From Leptospira gomenensis (GTDB lineage: Bacteria > Spirochaetota > Leptospiria > Leptospirales > Leptospiraceae): a stretch of DNA of 64,000 nt. The notes under the pieces were generated by a model that had not been told where the DNA came from, did not search any database, and saw only the letters and a list, made by a program, of their open reading frames with translations. This document shows, in pieces, positions 28,117-43,545 of this stretch (position 1 is the first letter of the stretch; each line of letters opens with the position of its first letter). The stretch spans positions 47,501-111,500 of the forward strand of contig NZ_RQFA01000028.1 of the NCBI RefSeq assembly GCF_004770155.1. Reading direction: 5' to 3'. The position numbers and the translations under genes are program-made.

Positions 28117-29670
28117 TTACCAAATCCCCATGATTCTTCTGTAAAGGTCCGTTTCCAAAATTCCTTTCGGATCGTATTTTTTTTTGAGCGAGTGAAACGT
28201 ATCCCAATTCTTTTTCGGAAAGGCGCGTTCTGCGATCTCGGGCCGCAAGGTGCTGTCCTTCGCGAAATAAAACTTACCGCCGTATTTCAGAACGATCTCG
28301 TCCAATTCTCCCGCGAGTTCCCAGAGCTTTTTTTTATTGCGGGATGTCATCGGAAAATCCATCGCCATCGAATAACCGTCGAGAGAATGGGTCAGCAAAA
28401 AAGGATCCGGTCTGTGTTTCTTAAATACGGCGAGCCAGGTCACGATTCCTCGTTTTTGACAGATCCTCAGAATTTCGGAGAATCCTTCCACTGCGTTCTC
28501 TTTGGGAAGAAAACTCTGATACTGGATCATCGCGCCGGGTTTGTACATAAATTTCCAATTGGGAACGTAGTCCAAAAGAAACGCGTATTCGGCGTGCCCT
28601 TGTAGATAGGGTTTGTTGTCCGTTAAAAATCCGGAGATATATTTGGCGAAGTTGACTAGCCTCATTCCCAACTTATTAGAAAACGGAAGCATGAAGATCC
28701 ACATCCATGCCTTCGGTATGACTCCCAAAAACGTGCTCGGTAAATTCTGTTTTTCTAATGTAGTATTGGAGGGGAAATCGGGATCTTCCCCTTTTTTTAG
28801 ATGATTCGCTTTGTGGATTTGTCCCCTTCCCAAAGAGGAACCGCTCGCAAACGCGTCCACCCATCCCACGAGGTAATCGGAATTCTTATACTCTCGTTCG
28901 AAGTAGTCGTACATTTCCTGCAGATTTTTGGAAACCACGGGCCATACCCGCATCTTCCCCGCATAAATCTGTTTGAGTTGGATCGTTACCGTAAGAAACG
29001 CTCCGAGCATTCCGAAACCGGAAATCGCTCCGTAAAAGAGATCCTGATTTTTTTTGCGGTTGCAGGTAAGAATCTTACCTTCCGCGGTCAAAAAGGTGAA
29101 TTCCAAAATATGGTCGCCGATCGGCCCCACCGCAAAATTGTTCTTTCCGTGGATGTTCATGGAAAGAGCTCCGCCTAACGTGGGATACATGGTTCCGCTT
29201 ACCACGGGAGGCCAAAATCCTTTTTGAACGCCGAATTCCCAGAGTTGTTTGATCGTAACTCCAGACTCCGCCTTGAGAATTCCCTTTTGGGAATCGAACT
29301 CCAGGATCCGATTGAATTTCGAAATATCCACGACCGCACCTTGTGTGTTGGTGGCCGCGTCCCCGTAGCTGCATCCTCCGCCTCGAAAGGTGAGTTTGAG
29401 TTTGTGTCGATTCGCGTAGGAAAAAATTTCCTGGAATTCCTCCTGCGTTTCCGGAAACAAAACGGGGGAAAGGGAAAAATGGTTCATCCCCCAGGCTTCC
29501 ACCTTACTCGGAGCGGGAAGTCGTAGTTCCGCGGAAGCGGAGTTCGGTTGGGAGGATGCGCGTGAACGTGCGGTCGTCTTCTTTCGGGAGGCGGAGGAAG
29601 AAGTCGTTCCCGCTTTCTTTTTGGAAACTGCCTTTTTTGCGGTCGATGCGGTTTTCGTTTTGTTGGCCAT
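28117..29670 (-). CDS. dprE1: DprE1-like FAD-dependent polyprenylphosphoryl-ribose oxidase
   Basis: This is the oxidase half of the two-enzyme epimerase that turns polyprenyl-phosphoryl-ribose into the arabinose form. After a 50-residue Lys/Ala/Ser-rich leader, the VAO-fold FAD domain shows [14 protein letters not shown] (DprE1: RGxGRSYGD) and [20 protein letters not shown] (DprE1: GGAIACDIHGKNHH). The substrate domain has [11 protein letters not shown] and [10 protein letters not shown]. Equivalents of catalytic H132 and K418 of the mycobacterial enzyme are H174 and K471. The position of its drug-reactive Cys387 is A436. These comparisons are from memory of the family. The partner DprE2-like gene lies directly upstream. 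Related lactone oxidases are possible but fit less well. Confidence 0.82.
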   Translation of the reverse strand: MANKTKTASTAKKAVSKKKAGTTSSSASRKKTTARSRASSQPNSASAELRLPAPSKVEAWGMNHFSLSPVLFPETQEEFQEIFSYANRHKLKLTFRGGGCSYGDAATNTQGAVVDISKFNRILEFDSQKGILKAESGVTIKQLWEFGVQKGFWPPVVSGTMYPTLGGALSMNIHGKNNFAVGPIGDHILEFTFLTAEGKILTCNRKKNQDLFYGAISGFGMLGAFLTVTIQLKQIYAGKMRVWPVVSKNLQEMYDYFEREYKNSDYLVGWVDAFASGSSLGRGQIHKANHLKKGEDPDFPSNTTLEKQNLPSTFLGVIPKAWMWIFMLPFSNKLGMRLVNFAKYISGFLTDNKPYLQGHAEYAFLLDYVPNWKFMYKPGAMIQYQSFLPKENAVEGFSEILRICQKRGIVTWLAVFKKHRPDPFLLTHSLDGYSMAMDFPMTSRNKKKLWELAGELDEIVLKYGGKFYFAKDSTLRPEIAERAFPKKNWDTFHSLKKKYDPKGILETDLYRRIMGIW

Positions 29671-29702
29671 GTTTGTTTTCCCTTACGATCGTTCGGATCG
29701 AA

Positions 29703-30467
<765 letters not shown>

Positions 30468-30488
30468 GTATGATTTGGACGGATTCCC

Positions 30489-31256
30489 TTACCAGGAAAA
30501 GTTTGGAAATCTTCTTTGAAATTCCTCCGAAGGAATCCAAACTTCCGAATTCGGTTCCTTGATTTCCGAAGGAGTCCAATTCCGTTTGTAGTCCATGTCC
30601 GGATGTCCCGGAAGAAAATAGCCCAGATGAAAGTATTTCATCCCGGATTCCCTTGCGTATAAAATGGAACGCAAAATGGCGAAACTTCCGAGACTACGTT
30701 TGACTTCTTCGGGATCGTATACCGAATACACCGCGGACAAGGAATCCGAGGCGCGGTCCAAAATCATAAATCCTAAAAGTTTGGATCCGAGTCTGACCGT
30801 TAGTTCCAAGGAATTTTCGGGGGACTCGAAAAGATTCCAGCGCATTCCCTGTAAAAGTTCCGGATCCGATTCGTGTCGAACAAAACTTTCATACCGTATC
30901 CTTTGATACTTCAGATAAAGAATTTCCTTTTCTTCGGAAAGTTGCGGCGCGGACCAACTCAGTTCCAGATCCTCGTTTCGTTTTAACAAACGTCTTTTGT
31001 TCGAACTCGTTTGGAACCGTTCCAAGGGAATCCGATAACTCAGACAATCCGTACACGTTTGGCAACTGGTTCGATACAGGATATTCCCCGTTCTTCTAAA
31101 TCCGGAATCGAAAAAGAACTGAAGCGCCTCCTTCAAAATTTCTCCTTGGAACGGAAGATATTGGATCCTGCTCGGACGATCCGGATAATACGAACAACTC
31201 CTTTCTGGACTTACGGGTAGGGATTCCACGAGTTCCTGCAATTTATTTCGGATCAT
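30489..31256 (-). CDS. bpt: Aspartate/glutamate leucyltransferase (Bpt-type aminoacyl-tRNA-protein transferase)
   Basis: Transfers leucine (or arginine) from aminoacyl-tRNA to proteins with amino-terminal Asp or Glu, marking them for ClpAP-type degradation (N-degron pathway). The amino-terminal ATE domain has [19 protein letters not shown] and the cysteine cluster [21 protein letters not shown]. The carboxy-terminal acyltransferase-like domain has [37 protein letters not shown] and [22 protein letters not shown]. Length 255 residues fits Bpt. It is the first gene of the minus-strand operon with the DprE-like and glycosyltransferase genes, 21 bases before dprE2, although no functional link is obvious. 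Confidence 0.92.
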   Translation of the reverse strand: MIRNKLQELVESLPVSPERSCSYYPDRPSRIQYLPFQGEILKEALQFFFDSGFRRTGNILYRTSCQTCTDCLSYRIPLERFQTSSNKRRLLKRNEDLELSWSAPQLSEEKEILYLKYQRIRYESFVRHESDPELLQGMRWNLFESPENSLELTVRLGSKLLGFMILDRASDSLSAVYSVYDPEEVKRSLGSFAILRSILYARESGMKYFHLGYFLPGHPDMDYKRNWTPSEIKEPNSEVWIPSEEFQRRFPNFSW

Positions 31257-31286
31257 TCCGTTAAGTGGGAAGGATCGATGCGAGTA

Positions 31287-31319
<33 letters not shown>

Positions 31320-31335
31320 CGGGGATGTTTTCAGT

Positions 31336-31701
31336 ATGGCAGGAAATTCGAAAAAGAATTTTATAAAAAGAATTCAGGAAATCATGCGCGGTATTTTTCT
31401 CAATTTCGAACTCAAAAAACGGGGACTTCGTTTCGCTTTATTTTTCACTTTGCTCAGTCTGGTTTCCTTCTTTGCGGGAAACGCCTTATTCCAATTCCTC
31501 TGTTTGTCGTTCGGAGTCGCTTCGTTTGTGTTCACTCTTTTGTTTCCAGAGGAATTTTATTCCCTCACGAATTGGGGTTTGGAATTCGTACTTAGGATTT
31601 TCAGCGGAATCGCAAAGGGGGCCTTGCTCTTGTGTTATCTCCTTCTTTGGAAACCGATCCGTTTTTTTGCCAACCTCTTTGTAAGGAAACAGGATCCTTG
31701 A
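31336..31701 (+). CDS. Small inner-membrane protein, SxtJ-like
   Basis: A 121-residue membrane protein of unknown function. A basic amino terminus is followed by two adjacent hydrophobic helices (about residues 34-70) and a third near residues 90-110. The carboxy-terminal block, [21 protein letters not shown], is reminiscent of small SxtJ-like membrane proteins, but this is weak. Its TGA stop overlaps the TTG start of rnhA (TTGA), so the two are translationally coupled. Confidence 0.6.
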   Translation: MAGNSKKNFIKRIQEIMRGIFLNFELKKRGLRFALFFTLLSLVSFFAGNALFQFLCLSFGVASFVFTLLFPEEFYSLTNWGLEFVLRIFSGIAKGALLLCYLLLWKPIRFFANLFVRKQDP

Positions 31702-32084
31702 TCCGAATTTTTTGCGACGGCGCTTCCAAAGGAAATCCGGGGCCCGCATCGATCGGAGTGATCGGTTTTATCCAGGACCGGGAAGAGTTTACGATTTCGG
31801 AACGGATCGGAGAAACCACGAACAACGTAGCGGAATGGACCGCACTTCAAAAAGGTTTGGAGGAATGCAAACGACGCGGTTATGACACGGTGCACGCGTT
31901 TTTGGATTCGGAGCTCGTGGTCAAACAGGTTGTCGGAAAATACAAGGTAAAACAACCGCATCTTTTGGAATTCAAAAAGGAAGTGGACAAGTTGATTTCC
32001 ACCTTGGAGAGTTTCCAGATCACCCATGTTCCCCGTGAAAAAAATAAACGCGCCGATCAACTGGCCAACGAAGCCTTTCGTTAG
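31698..32084 (+). CDS. rnhA: Ribonuclease HI
   Basis: Cleaves the RNA strand of RNA-DNA hybrids. The TTG at 31698, overlapping the stop of the preceding gene, gives a 128-residue protein that opens directly on the first catalytic strand, [19 protein letters not shown]. The four acidic active-site residues are visible as D7, E46 (NNVAEWTAL), D70 (FLDSELVVKQV) and D120 (ADQLANEA). The frame open upstream of the TTG belongs to the previous gene's region and adds nothing conserved. It is the short RNase HI type without a basic protrusion or hybrid-binding domain. Confidence 0.9.
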   Translation: MIRIFCDGASKGNPGPASIGVIGFIQDREEFTISERIGETTNNVAEWTALQKGLEECKRRGYDTVHAFLDSELVVKQVVGKYKVKQPHLLEFKKEVDKLISTLESFQITHVPREKNKRADQLANEAFR

Positions 32085-32247
32085 ATTTTTGATTCTTTCT
32101 TTCTTCGGAACGGAGTTTGTTTCCGTTTCAAAACGAGGTTCGGCTTCCCGTTTTTGGAATTTCCGCGTTTCGGGTTCTCGCGTTTCGGCTTCCCATTTCC
32201 GCTCGTCCGAAAATTCGTATCCGCGTTTCCCGAGGTTTTCGGTTTGG

Positions 32248-32586
32248 TTGACTTTGTTCGTTTTACTCACAAACGGATGCGGTACCTCCCTCAAAGACAA
32301 ACTGAACCAACTTCAAAAAAAAGAACGTTACGAGGAAATGCTCCTCCTTTGTCTCTCCGAACCGAACGTGCAAACGACGGAAGAAATCAAACTTCTCTGC
32401 CGAACCGCAACGGAAAAAACCGCGGTCGCGATCGACAAAATTCTTTCCGAAAAAACGGAACTTCCGTTCAGCCGAATCAGCGTAGATCCGGAATGGAAAC
32501 AAAGAATAGAAACCATCCTCCAAAACGATCCCGAGCTCAAACTCAGATACGGGAATCTCTGGAAAACGATGATTCAAAATGACTGA
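32248..32586 (+). CDS. Small putative lipoprotein of unknown function
   Basis: This protein of about 112 residues is not recognised. A hydrophobic segment ending LFVLLTNGC looks like a lipobox, followed by a helical, charged region ([26 protein letters not shown]) and a carboxy terminus ending [16 protein letters not shown]. The start is uncertain. TTG 32248 gives a short signal with a GAGG 12 bases upstream. An in-frame ATG at 32026 would overlap rnhA by 59 bases and add a low-complexity stretch that does not look coding. The gene overlaps the start of the CCA-adding enzyme by eight bases. Confidence 0.55.
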   Translation: MTLFVLLTNGCGTSLKDKLNQLQKKERYEEMLLLCLSEPNVQTTEEIKLLCRTATEKTAVAIDKILSEKTELPFSRISVDPEWKQRIETILQNDPELKLRYGNLWKTMIQND

Positions 32587-33922
32587 ACGAAACGCAGGCG
32601 CATGGATTGAAAACATCCCGGAGCCGTTTCGAGAAGAAATCGGAATCATCACGGAAACGATCACAAAACACGGAGGAGAATGTTACGTCGTCGGAGGAGC
32701 CGTACGCGATCTTGTCCTCGGCAAAACTCCCGACGAATTCGACCTGACCACTTCCCTTCTTCCGGAAACGATCCTAGGACTTTTTAAACGAACCGTTCCC
32801 ACGGGGATCAAACACGGAACCGTGACGGTTCTTTTTCAGGATCGCGCCTACGAGGTGACGACGTTCCGCAAAGACGCGGACTATCTGGACGGAAGAAGAC
32901 CCGAAACCGTGGAATTCGGAGTTTCCCTGAGTGAGGACCTCAAACGAAGGGACTTTACGATGAACGCGTTGGCCCTCGATTTAAAAACGAAAAAACTCAC
33001 GGACGAACACGGCGGTCTCGAGGATATAGAACGGAAACTCATCCGCACCATCGGAGATCCCATCGGAAGATTTACGGAAGACGGACTGAGGCCGATCCGA
33101 GGAATCCGTTTCGTAAGTTCTTTGGGATTTACGTTGGAATCGAAAACCGAAGCAGCCATTCGTATCTGTAAAAACGTAACGGCGAAAGTTTCCAAAGAGA
33201 GAGTTCACGACGAACTCAATAAAATCCTAAAGTGTCCGGATCCGAGCCCTTCTTTACTTCTTTTTCGAGACTTCGAAATTCTGGAGTTGTTCACGGAACT
33301 TCCGCCGAACGTGAATCCGGACCAAACAATTCTGTCGAGGATCCGGGAAATTCCGACGAGCCCTCTCGGTTTGCGATTGTCGTTTTTGCACGAATGGTTG
33401 TTCGGAATGTTCGCGGTAAACGAAACTTCCAAACGATTTTTCAAAGATCTACGATATTCGAATCAAAACACAAAGGACGCTTTGTTTTTTTCGGGTATGT
33501 TGGATTCCGTTCGAGAAAAACTACGTTCCCCCACCGTAGTAACGGACGCCGAAATTCGACGTTTGATTTTACATCCGATTTGTATGCACGCCGGGCGGGA
33601 GAATTTGGGTCGTCTAGCTGCCCACGTATTCCTGCTCGTATCAAAACGGTTTCCGGAAATCGGTTCCCACATTTCCTCGGAGCGTCTACAAGAACTTTCC
33701 TCTCGTCCCGATGCGCTCCTCGTAACGGAACTCGCCGTTCGTGGAGAGGACATCCTACGAAATTTTCCTTCTCTTCCCTCCAAAGAAATCGGAAGGATTT
33801 TACAGACGTTGTTACGACTGGTTCTGGAACACCCGGAACAAAACCGAAAAGAAATCCTTCTCTCGTTGGTTTCCGTCGGAAGTTTTGGACCGGATATCCC
33901 CGGGATCACGGAAACTTCCTAA
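32579..33922 (+). CDS. cca: CCA tRNA nucleotidyltransferase / poly(A) polymerase family protein
   Basis: A class II nucleotidyltransferase that adds CCA to tRNA ends or poly(A) to RNA. The head domain has [14 protein letters not shown] and then PDEFDLTTS. The flexible-loop region is [18 protein letters not shown]. The [12 protein letters not shown] block follows, and the neck has [20 protein letters not shown]. The metal-binding D-x-D appears as E-F-D, a conservative change at the first acidic position. The 447-residue length with a helical tail of about 200 residues suits a bacterial CCA enzyme. CCA is not encoded in the three tRNA genes here, so such an enzyme is required. Confidence 0.88.
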   Translation: MTERNAGAWIENIPEPFREEIGIITETITKHGGECYVVGGAVRDLVLGKTPDEFDLTTSLLPETILGLFKRTVPTGIKHGTVTVLFQDRAYEVTTFRKDADYLDGRRPETVEFGVSLSEDLKRRDFTMNALALDLKTKKLTDEHGGLEDIERKLIRTIGDPIGRFTEDGLRPIRGIRFVSSLGFTLESKTEAAIRICKNVTAKVSKERVHDELNKILKCPDPSPSLLLFRDFEILELFTELPPNVNPDQTILSRIREIPTSPLGLRLSFLHEWLFGMFAVNETSKRFFKDLRYSNQNTKDALFFSGMLDSVREKLRSPTVVTDAEIRRLILHPICMHAGRENLGRLAAHVFLLVSKRFPEIGSHISSERLQELSSRPDALLVTELAVRGEDILRNFPSLPSKEIGRILQTLLRLVLEHPEQNRKEILLSLVSVGSFGPDIPGITETS

Positions 33923-34265
33923 CAAACCGACGCTGCTTAGGATTTCTGCCGGATCCTCCCCGGGAGAAACACGTGTAAAAGCACCTCGTTTGTCCCTCGC
34001 ACTGAATTTCCTCGGACCTGTCCGAGAGTCCTCTCGGTCAGCCCGCTCGGTCGGGAAACACAGGGACCAAACAAGGGGACAAGAATGATTTTTGCCCATT
34101 TTTAAAGCAACTTCTCCAATTAAAGGCAATTTTCATCCTTCGACCTCATTTTATAAGCACCCTGAATCCCTGTATTACGTCAAATTCGCCTATTTTTTAA
34201 GTAAATTTCAGAATTTAGGCATTGGCATACATCTTGCATAAGATGGGCATAGGAGATTTAGGAGA
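33923..34265. other. Intergenic region upstream of the porin gene
   Basis: No gene is seen. A 6-bp hairpin, CTCGGA-CCTG-TCCGAG (34011-34026), followed by further short inverted repeats, may end the cca transcript, but there is no T tract. The last 150 bases are AT-rich and presumably hold the porin promoter. TTGGCA near 34222 and TTGCAT nearby have no well-spaced -10. TTTAGGAGA just before the ATG is a good ribosome-binding site. Confidence 0.45.
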
Positions 34266-35912
34266 ATGATGAGAGTAAAAATAGCAAGCCTCGTCGCTTC
34301 TGTTCTCTGTCTCGTGAGCGCTTCGCAAACCTTTGCCCAGGCTGCGAAAAAGACCACGACAGAAGCGACAGCAGCGCCCGCGCCGGCTCCGAAGGCAGCC
34401 GAGCCTGAAGACAAGAAATGGTATGATCAGGTCGAATTTTCCGGGTTCGTAGACGTGTATTACATGTACAACCTCAACCCCCTGCAAGGAAACGACATCG
34501 ATACCACTCGTGCGTTCGAAACCAACAACAAGAACTTTGCGGTGAACGCCGCCGCGCTGACGATCCAGAAAGCCGCGGAAAAAAGTTCACCTTGGGGATT
34601 TCGTGTGGATTTCCAAAACGGACAAAACAACGCGTTTCAGGAAGCTCCTTATGCGCAGTTTAACGGAATCTACAACTACAACTTGTTAAAACAAGCCTAC
34701 GTAAGTTTGTATTTTCCCGTCTTGAAAGGGATGACATTGGACGTCGGTAAAATGGCGACTCATATCGGATACGAGTTGATCGAATCGATGAACAATCCGA
34801 ACTATTCGATTGGGGCCATATTCCAAAATACGATCCCCTTTATTCACACCGGTGCTCGCTTGACTACGCAGTTTACCGATAAATGGGCGGGAACCCTTTA
34901 TCTCTACAACAGCGGAGCCGGTACCGGTTACGTAAATCCATCCACTTCCTACGACGGATCCGATCCTGCCAATCCCCAGATTGTGGGCGGTTTGAACAAC
35001 AGCCCCGCGGGTAAAAATTACTTCGTGGAAGGCGCGACCGAACGAAAAGCGATCGGAACGCAGATCAAAGGCCAGATCATCGAAGATAAATTATCCGTAA
35101 CCTGGAACACCTTGTATTCCAGCGATTTAGCTTCGGCTCGTGTCGATCCCACCAAGGCCGCGCTTGCGACCGAACTCGGAGTCACCGATTACAACGCGGA
35201 AGCCAGACGCGCGAAATACAACAAGGACTATTGGTTCATGAACCACGCCATCGTGTCCATCAGCCCGACCGACAGAATCACCATCGACCTCGATTACACT
35301 TGGAGTGAAAAGAGCGGAGGTTTGGCCAACGGAGGTTTGGATCAAAGACGATACAACGTGGACACGGACGGCAACGAGCAGTTCAACTTCACTACCTTGG
35401 CTTCCGGGATGAACAACAAACGCGACGTAAAATCCACCTATAAGGCGTACGGGATCTGGGCTAAGTTCAAGCTGACCGAATCCTGGGGAATCAACGTTCG
35501 TGCGGAATACATCGACGACAAACACAACAACGGAGCTCTTACTACCTTCAACCCGTTTATGGGACCGAACCAATATTTGGGAAGTTACAAAAAAGCGGAA
35601 GACGAAGCGAAAGCCCAATTCCTTTTGGACGCTCTGAACACCGACGCGAACATCGCGGCTTTGGGTTTGACGACCGCACAAGTAAAGGAAGCGTTTATCG
35701 ACAAGGATAACTACAAGGACTACAGCGGAACCGCGAACTACGGTCAGTACAAGACCTTTACCGTTACTCCTGTGTGGAACTTCACCGAAAACCTTCTGAT
35801 CAAATTGGATCTTCGTCGTGACTGGGCTGCGGGTAAACAATTCGTGGACCAAAGCGGACAAAAACAAGACCACCAATACGGTGCTACGTTAGGGGTCGTT
35901 GCGAAGTTCTAA
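34266..35912 (+). CDS. Outer membrane porin, bbp2/OmpL-like beta-barrel
   Basis: A predicted outer membrane channel of 548 residues. A signal peptide ([26 protein letters not shown]) is followed by an Ala/Pro/Lys-rich linker and a barrel. The barrel starts with [21 protein letters not shown] and continues through repeated amphipathic strands ([39 protein letters not shown]). The family signature [12 protein letters not shown] is typical of the OmpL-like beta-barrel porin-2 group. The protein ends in a hydrophobic strand terminating in Phe (ATLGVVAKF), the outer membrane insertion signal. A strong terminator follows immediately, so it is monocistronic and probably well expressed. Confidence 0.9.
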   Translation: MMRVKIASLVASVLCLVSASQTFAQAAKKTTTEATAAPAPAPKAAEPEDKKWYDQVEFSGFVDVYYMYNLNPLQGNDIDTTRAFETNNKNFAVNAAALTIQKAAEKSSPWGFRVDFQNGQNNAFQEAPYAQFNGIYNYNLLKQAYVSLYFPVLKGMTLDVGKMATHIGYELIESMNNPNYSIGAIFQNTIPFIHTGARLTTQFTDKWAGTLYLYNSGAGTGYVNPSTSYDGSDPANPQIVGGLNNSPAGKNYFVEGATERKAIGTQIKGQIIEDKLSVTWNTLYSSDLASARVDPTKAALATELGVTDYNAEARRAKYNKDYWFMNHAIVSISPTDRITIDLDYTWSEKSGGLANGGLDQRRYNVDTDGNEQFNFTTLASGMNNKRDVKSTYKAYGIWAKFKLTESWGINVRAEYIDDKHNNGALTTFNPFMGPNQYLGSYKKAEDEAKAQFLLDALNTDANIAALGLTTAQVKEAFIDKDNYKDYSGTANYGQYKTFTVTPVWNFTENLLIKLDLRRDWAAGKQFVDQSGQKQDHQYGATLGVVAKF

Positions 35913-35940
35913 GAACCTCGTTCGACATCGCAAAATAAAA

Positions 35941-35972
35941 AAAGGCGCTCTTGCACAGGGAGCGCCTTTTTT
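35941..35972 (+). terminator. Rho-independent terminator of the porin gene
   Basis: A perfect 10-bp stem, AAAGGCGCTC pairing with GAGCGCCTTT, encloses a 9-base loop and is followed by a T run ending at 35972. It lies 28 bases after the porin stop codon. Confidence 0.93.
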
Positions 35973-35989
35973 AGACAAAGAGAAAAACC

Positions 35990-36193
35990 ATGAAACCAAA
36001 CGACCTAATTTCGGAAAAAAGAAACGGAGAAACCAAAGTCGTCGTTCCCACCTACTCCCCGTTCGGTGCTTCCCTCAAATCAGAATCCTCGTTGGATACA
36101 AAGTATGGAGAAGCGACAAACCCTTCTTCCGAACACAGACTGACCGAACAACAACGTTTGTATATCTCCGAATACTATCTCGTCCTCCGATAA
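35990..36193 (+). CDS. Possible small protein of 67 residues
   Basis: A short ATG frame begins just after the porin terminator. Codon choice looks ordinary for this genome, but there is no clear ribosome-binding site, signal peptide or known motif. The stop codon lies in the first unit of an 8-bp tandem repeat, so changes in repeat number would not affect the protein. It may be spurious. Confidence 0.3.
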   Translation: MKPNDLISEKRNGETKVVVPTYSPFGASLKSESSLDTKYGEATNPSSEHRLTEQQRLYISEYYLVLR

Positions 36194-36242
36194 ACCGATA
36201 AACCGATAAACCGATAAACCGATAAACCGATAAACCGATAAA
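36188..36242 (+). repeat. 8-bp tandem repeat CGATAAAC, six full copies plus a partial
   Basis: Six perfect copies of CGATAAAC run head to tail from 36188 to 36235 and are followed by CGATAAA. The unit is not a multiple of three and lies between genes. Perfect short repeats like this change length by slippage. Confidence 0.97.
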
Positions 36243-36550
36243 AACAAAGAACGGAGTATTTTCCGTTTTTCACGCAAACTTTTTTTGTATTCCGCTCTTT
36301 TCTTAAAACGAAAAAAGAACGTAGGTTCGAATCCGATCGGATCTTTGTTTACTCAGAAAGTTTACTTCCGTTCCAACGAAAAAATCATCTTCGGAAAGAA
36401 TCGAATTCCCGTTGTGCGAAATCCGTGCTCGCTCCTTTCTTAGGTTTGCGAGCGGAAAAAAAACAAAAGTCCTGCCTTCGCTCGCAGATCGGGTATCGAC
36501 GATTTCCCCCGCGAACACCTGGCGGCCCCGGTTCGGACCGCCTATTTCGG
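36243..36550. other. Gene-free stretch between repeat and RND operon end
   Basis: No supported gene lies in these 308 bases. A minus-strand frame at 36303-36518 lacks any signal or motif. The stretch is downstream of the converging RND gene and contains no clear terminator hairpin. Confidence 0.5.
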
Positions 36551-40620
<4,070 letters not shown>

Positions 40621-40621
40621 C

Positions 40622-41620
40622 TTAAAAACCGAAACTCAAACCTTTCAGGAGAATCGTACCTTCCACGACGACACGATCCCCTTTGCTCAATCCCTCCAGA
40701 ACCGTTACTCGTTCTTCTCCGGAGGTTCCTAAAATTACTTCCCGTTTATAAAATTCGCGGGGGGCTTCTTCGACGAAAACGTAGTTTTTTCCTTCTACGG
40801 TAATGATCGAAGTGAACGGAATGACGACGGTTTCTCCGTTTCGGTCCTCCGGAAAACGTACGGTCGCGAACATACCAGGTTTCAAAACATAACCTTCGTT
40901 TTTGATAAGAATCCTGACCTTAACGGTCCGAGTAGTCGGGTCCACGTTGTCCCCCAAGGCTTCCGCGGTTCCGGTCCAAGGTTTTTCGGGAAAACTGGAG
41001 AATTTGAGCTTCACCTTCTTTCCCTTTTTCAGACTTTGTAATTGTGATTCCGGAACGTCGCAGATGATCCAAGCGCTCATCGGACCTGCGGTCCGTAGCT
41101 CCGCCGGATTGAGACCGACCGCTCGTAATTTTCCTTCGAATTCCGCCAATTCGGCCGCGTCGTTTTCCGCTTCCGTTTCGGCTTCGATCAGATCCTTTTC
41201 CGTCGCGACCCTGTGTTTGAACATGTCTCGGATCCTTTCTAAATTTTTACGGGAACGATTCAGGCTGTTTTTGGAATGAATATAACCAACATAGAGATCG
41301 TTCAAATCCGCGGATTCGAACAGGATGATTTTTTCACCGCCGGTCATGGAAGGAGAAGCGGAAGCTATCAAACGAGCCGGCGCCTCCACTTCCACGAATT
41401 CCCCTTCTTTGCCGATTTCGGAGGATTTAACGATCTCTAAACCGGGACTGTTTTCCTTAAATTCGATCCATTCTCCTTTGTCGTGAACGATCGCCTTGGT
41501 CGGAGGGAGAATCGTCGGTTTGGAACGTCTCGATAAACCCCAGATTGCCAGGGATACGATGGCGATGATCACCGCGGATCCCGCGATTAAAATAGTGCGT
41601 CTGCTAAAGATCAGCTTCAT
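40622..41620 (-). CDS. czcB: RND efflux membrane fusion protein (CzcB/CusB-like)
   Basis: Periplasmic adaptor that links the RND pump to the outer membrane channel (332 residues). An amino-terminal membrane anchor ([19 protein letters not shown]) is followed by a lipoyl/barrel-sandwich region ([20 protein letters not shown]), a helical hairpin ([38 protein letters not shown]), then beta-barrel and membrane-proximal domains ([38 protein letters not shown]). No amino-terminal metal-binding Met or His motif is evident. It sits one base after the outer membrane factor gene. Confidence 0.9.
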   Translation of the reverse strand: MKLIFSRRTILIAGSAVIIAIVSLAIWGLSRRSKPTILPPTKAIVHDKGEWIEFKENSPGLEIVKSSEIGKEGEFVEVEAPARLIASASPSMTGGEKIILFESADLNDLYVGYIHSKNSLNRSRKNLERIRDMFKHRVATEKDLIEAETEAENDAAELAEFEGKLRAVGLNPAELRTAGPMSAWIICDVPESQLQSLKKGKKVKLKFSSFPEKPWTGTAEALGDNVDPTTRTVKVRILIKNEGYVLKPGMFATVRFPEDRNGETVVIPFTSIITVEGKNYVFVEEAPREFYKREVILGTSGEERVTVLEGLSKGDRVVVEGTILLKGLSFGF

Positions 41621-41621
41621 A

Positions 41622-43040
41622 TCATTCTCCTTTCTTTTCTTCCGCGGGTTGAGCGCCGAGTTTCGGAATCAAAACCCCTTGGCCAACGGCGAAGTTCACG
41701 CCTTCGATGGCGTCCATACGATCGGTCTGTAATTTCAGCATTTCCACGACGCTGGAACGATAGGTCTCGAAGAAATCCGCAAATTCCAAAATCGTAATAT
41801 AACGTTTTTCGTAACTGAGAATCATGTCTTTGGAGAGATCCGTATATTCCCGAGTATATGTGTTTCTGAACTTTTTGTAAAGTTCGTCCTTGATCTTCGC
41901 GGTTTCGATGGATACGGCGACCTCGTTCTCCACTTCCAAAAGGGTGTTTTTCAATTCCTGCTTTTTGGAAAGAATTGCTTTTTCCGAAGCTCGAATGTTT
42001 CCCTGATTTCTATCGAAAATCGGAATATTCAACTGCGCAGTGATCCCCCAATAGTTTTGGAACGCGGTTCCTCCCCGGTTGTACATCGGACCGAAGGCCA
42101 AATCGGGGATGGCATTCGCGTGTTGCAGTTCCAAATTCGCCTCTTCGTAACGAAGCGCCTGGATCGCCTTTTTTAGATCGGGACGTTTGTTACGTGCCAA
42201 TTCTAAAAGATCCTCTCGTTTCAGTTTGCCCGGTTCCAGAGTCTCGAGTCCGTCCCCGTGGATCACCGGAACGATCTTGACGTCGGCGCTTCTAAACGAG
42301 TCGTCGTTTAACAAAACGCGGAGATCCGCTTCCCGTTCCAAAATCTTAATATTCAGTTCTTCTCTTTCTTTTTTGAGGAAAAAATACAACGCCTTCAAAC
42401 GGAGAACCTCGGCTTGGAGGATCGCCCTTCGCTTGTAACCCATCTCCGCCGAGGAAACGGTCCTTCCCAGTGCTTCCAAACTTTGATCGTAGAACGTGAT
42501 CGCCTGTCTGTAGTAGTGGATCCCGTAAAAAAGTTTTCTCAGTTTGCTCGTCAGCTCACGCGCGAGGTCGTAAAATTCCTGTTCCCCCATACGCGCGTTC
42601 AATTCGGCGACGCGGACCCGTTTCCCGATTTTACCTCCGAGCAAAAAGAGCTGTTGGATTTGTACGACGGTTTGTCCGGATCGGGTAAAATCGAAATATC
42701 TCTGCGTGGGTTCGGCGAAAATACTCTGGTCGATGAAGATGTTCGGATTCGCGTAAAGCCCCGCCTGTTCGATTCCCGCCTTACGCGCGTCGATATTGAA
42801 CCGCGAAGCCAGAAGCAGAAGGTTGTTTCTCCAGAGTTTTTCCTCCGCGGATTTGAGATCCAAAATCCTTTCCTTATCGGGGGAGGACGCGGATCCTAAC
42901 TCCGGGGAAATCGGATTGGACCGAGGATCAAACTCGTTCCGTGTTTCCGCCGAATCCGGACTTTTTTCCGGAAGTTGGATCTCTTCCGGAAGAATCGGAT
43001 AGAACGAAAGTAGAATGAATAAGGTAAGGATCTTTCTCAT
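41622..43040 (-). CDS. czcC: TolC-family outer membrane efflux protein (CzcC/CusC-like)
   Basis: Outer membrane channel component of the RND efflux system (472 residues). Two repeated helical segments are seen, with [22 protein letters not shown] in the first and [39 protein letters not shown] in the second. [28 protein letters not shown] is the family hallmark of the second repeat. ATG 43040 is chosen because it directly precedes a signal peptide ([20 protein letters not shown]). The longer open frame upstream has no signal. The protein ends EKKGE after AQPAEE. Confidence 0.92.
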   Translation of the reverse strand: MRKILTLFILLSFYPILPEEIQLPEKSPDSAETRNEFDPRSNPISPELGSASSPDKERILDLKSAEEKLWRNNLLLLASRFNIDARKAGIEQAGLYANPNIFIDQSIFAEPTQRYFDFTRSGQTVVQIQQLFLLGGKIGKRVRVAELNARMGEQEFYDLARELTSKLRKLFYGIHYYRQAITFYDQSLEALGRTVSSAEMGYKRRAILQAEVLRLKALYFFLKKEREELNIKILEREADLRVLLNDDSFRSADVKIVPVIHGDGLETLEPGKLKREDLLELARNKRPDLKKAIQALRYEEANLELQHANAIPDLAFGPMYNRGGTAFQNYWGITAQLNIPIFDRNQGNIRASEKAILSKKQELKNTLLEVENEVAVSIETAKIKDELYKKFRNTYTREYTDLSKDMILSYEKRYITILEFADFFETYRSSVVEMLKLQTDRMDAIEGVNFAVGQGVLIPKLGAQPAEEKKGE

Positions 43041-43179
43041 AGTGGTTCCGGTTGAATGTTCGAGTAGTACGTCTTGTCTCCGAAGTCGGTTTCGTTTTAG
43101 AATTCCGATCGGAAAAAGTACGAACGAACGCACTCGGCTCCGCCGGAATCTTGAATCATGGAATGGAATTCAAAAAAAC

Positions 43180-43545
43180 TTATACGATCGGAGGAGGAAG
43201 GTTGAGGAGTAAGGAGGAAAGTAGATAGGAATACTGGACCGTGGAAGCGAAGAACTTCCGGGTATAAAAATGGATTTCATGTTTCGAAAACTGAAAGATT
43301 CCGGAAAACACAAGATCCAAAAAATCGTAACGACTTCGTAAAAAGATCCCGAAGTTTTGATCTTCTAATTGTGTTTGGAATTCGGACTTGTTTTCTTTTT
43401 TTAGAATCCGTTTCGCAAGATGATGGATTTCCTTTTTGCCGAGATCCAAAAACGCAAGATCAAACGCCCCGTCTTCTTCGGAGGGAAGTATGATCACCGC
43501 GCTCAAACTCAGGAGGAGCAGTCTGTGAATCCATCGGATCTGCAT
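43180..43545 (-). CDS. Small exported protein upstream of the metal-efflux operon
   Basis: A 121-residue protein of unknown function. From ATG 43545 it starts MQIRWIHRLLLLSLSAVIILPSEEDG, a probable signal peptide or anchor. The rest is helical with LGKKEIHHLAKRILKKENKSEFQ and strands such as FGIFLRSRYDFLDLVFSGIF. It lies 139 bases upstream of the outer membrane factor gene on the same strand, in the position taken by small regulatory or metal-binding proteins in other metal-efflux operons, but no metal motif beyond two adjacent histidines is visible. Confidence 0.5.
   Translation of the reverse strand: MQIRWIHRLLLLSLSAVIILPSEEDGAFDLAFLDLGKKEIHHLAKRILKKENKSEFQTQLEDQNFGIFLRSRYDFLDLVFSGIFQFSKHEIHFYTRKFFASTVQYSYLLSSLLLNLPPPIV

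Noticed and set aside
34011..34034. Hairpins after cca as a Rho-independent terminator
   Set aside because: Stems are short and there is no T run; not listed as a separate terminator.
36188..36242. Repeats considered as a replication-origin iteron or CRISPR
   Set aside because: Units are only 8 bases, without spacers, DnaA boxes or replication genes nearby.
36303..36518. Minus-strand frame of 71 codons after the RND operon
   Set aside because: No ribosome-binding site, signal peptide or family pattern; treated as chance.
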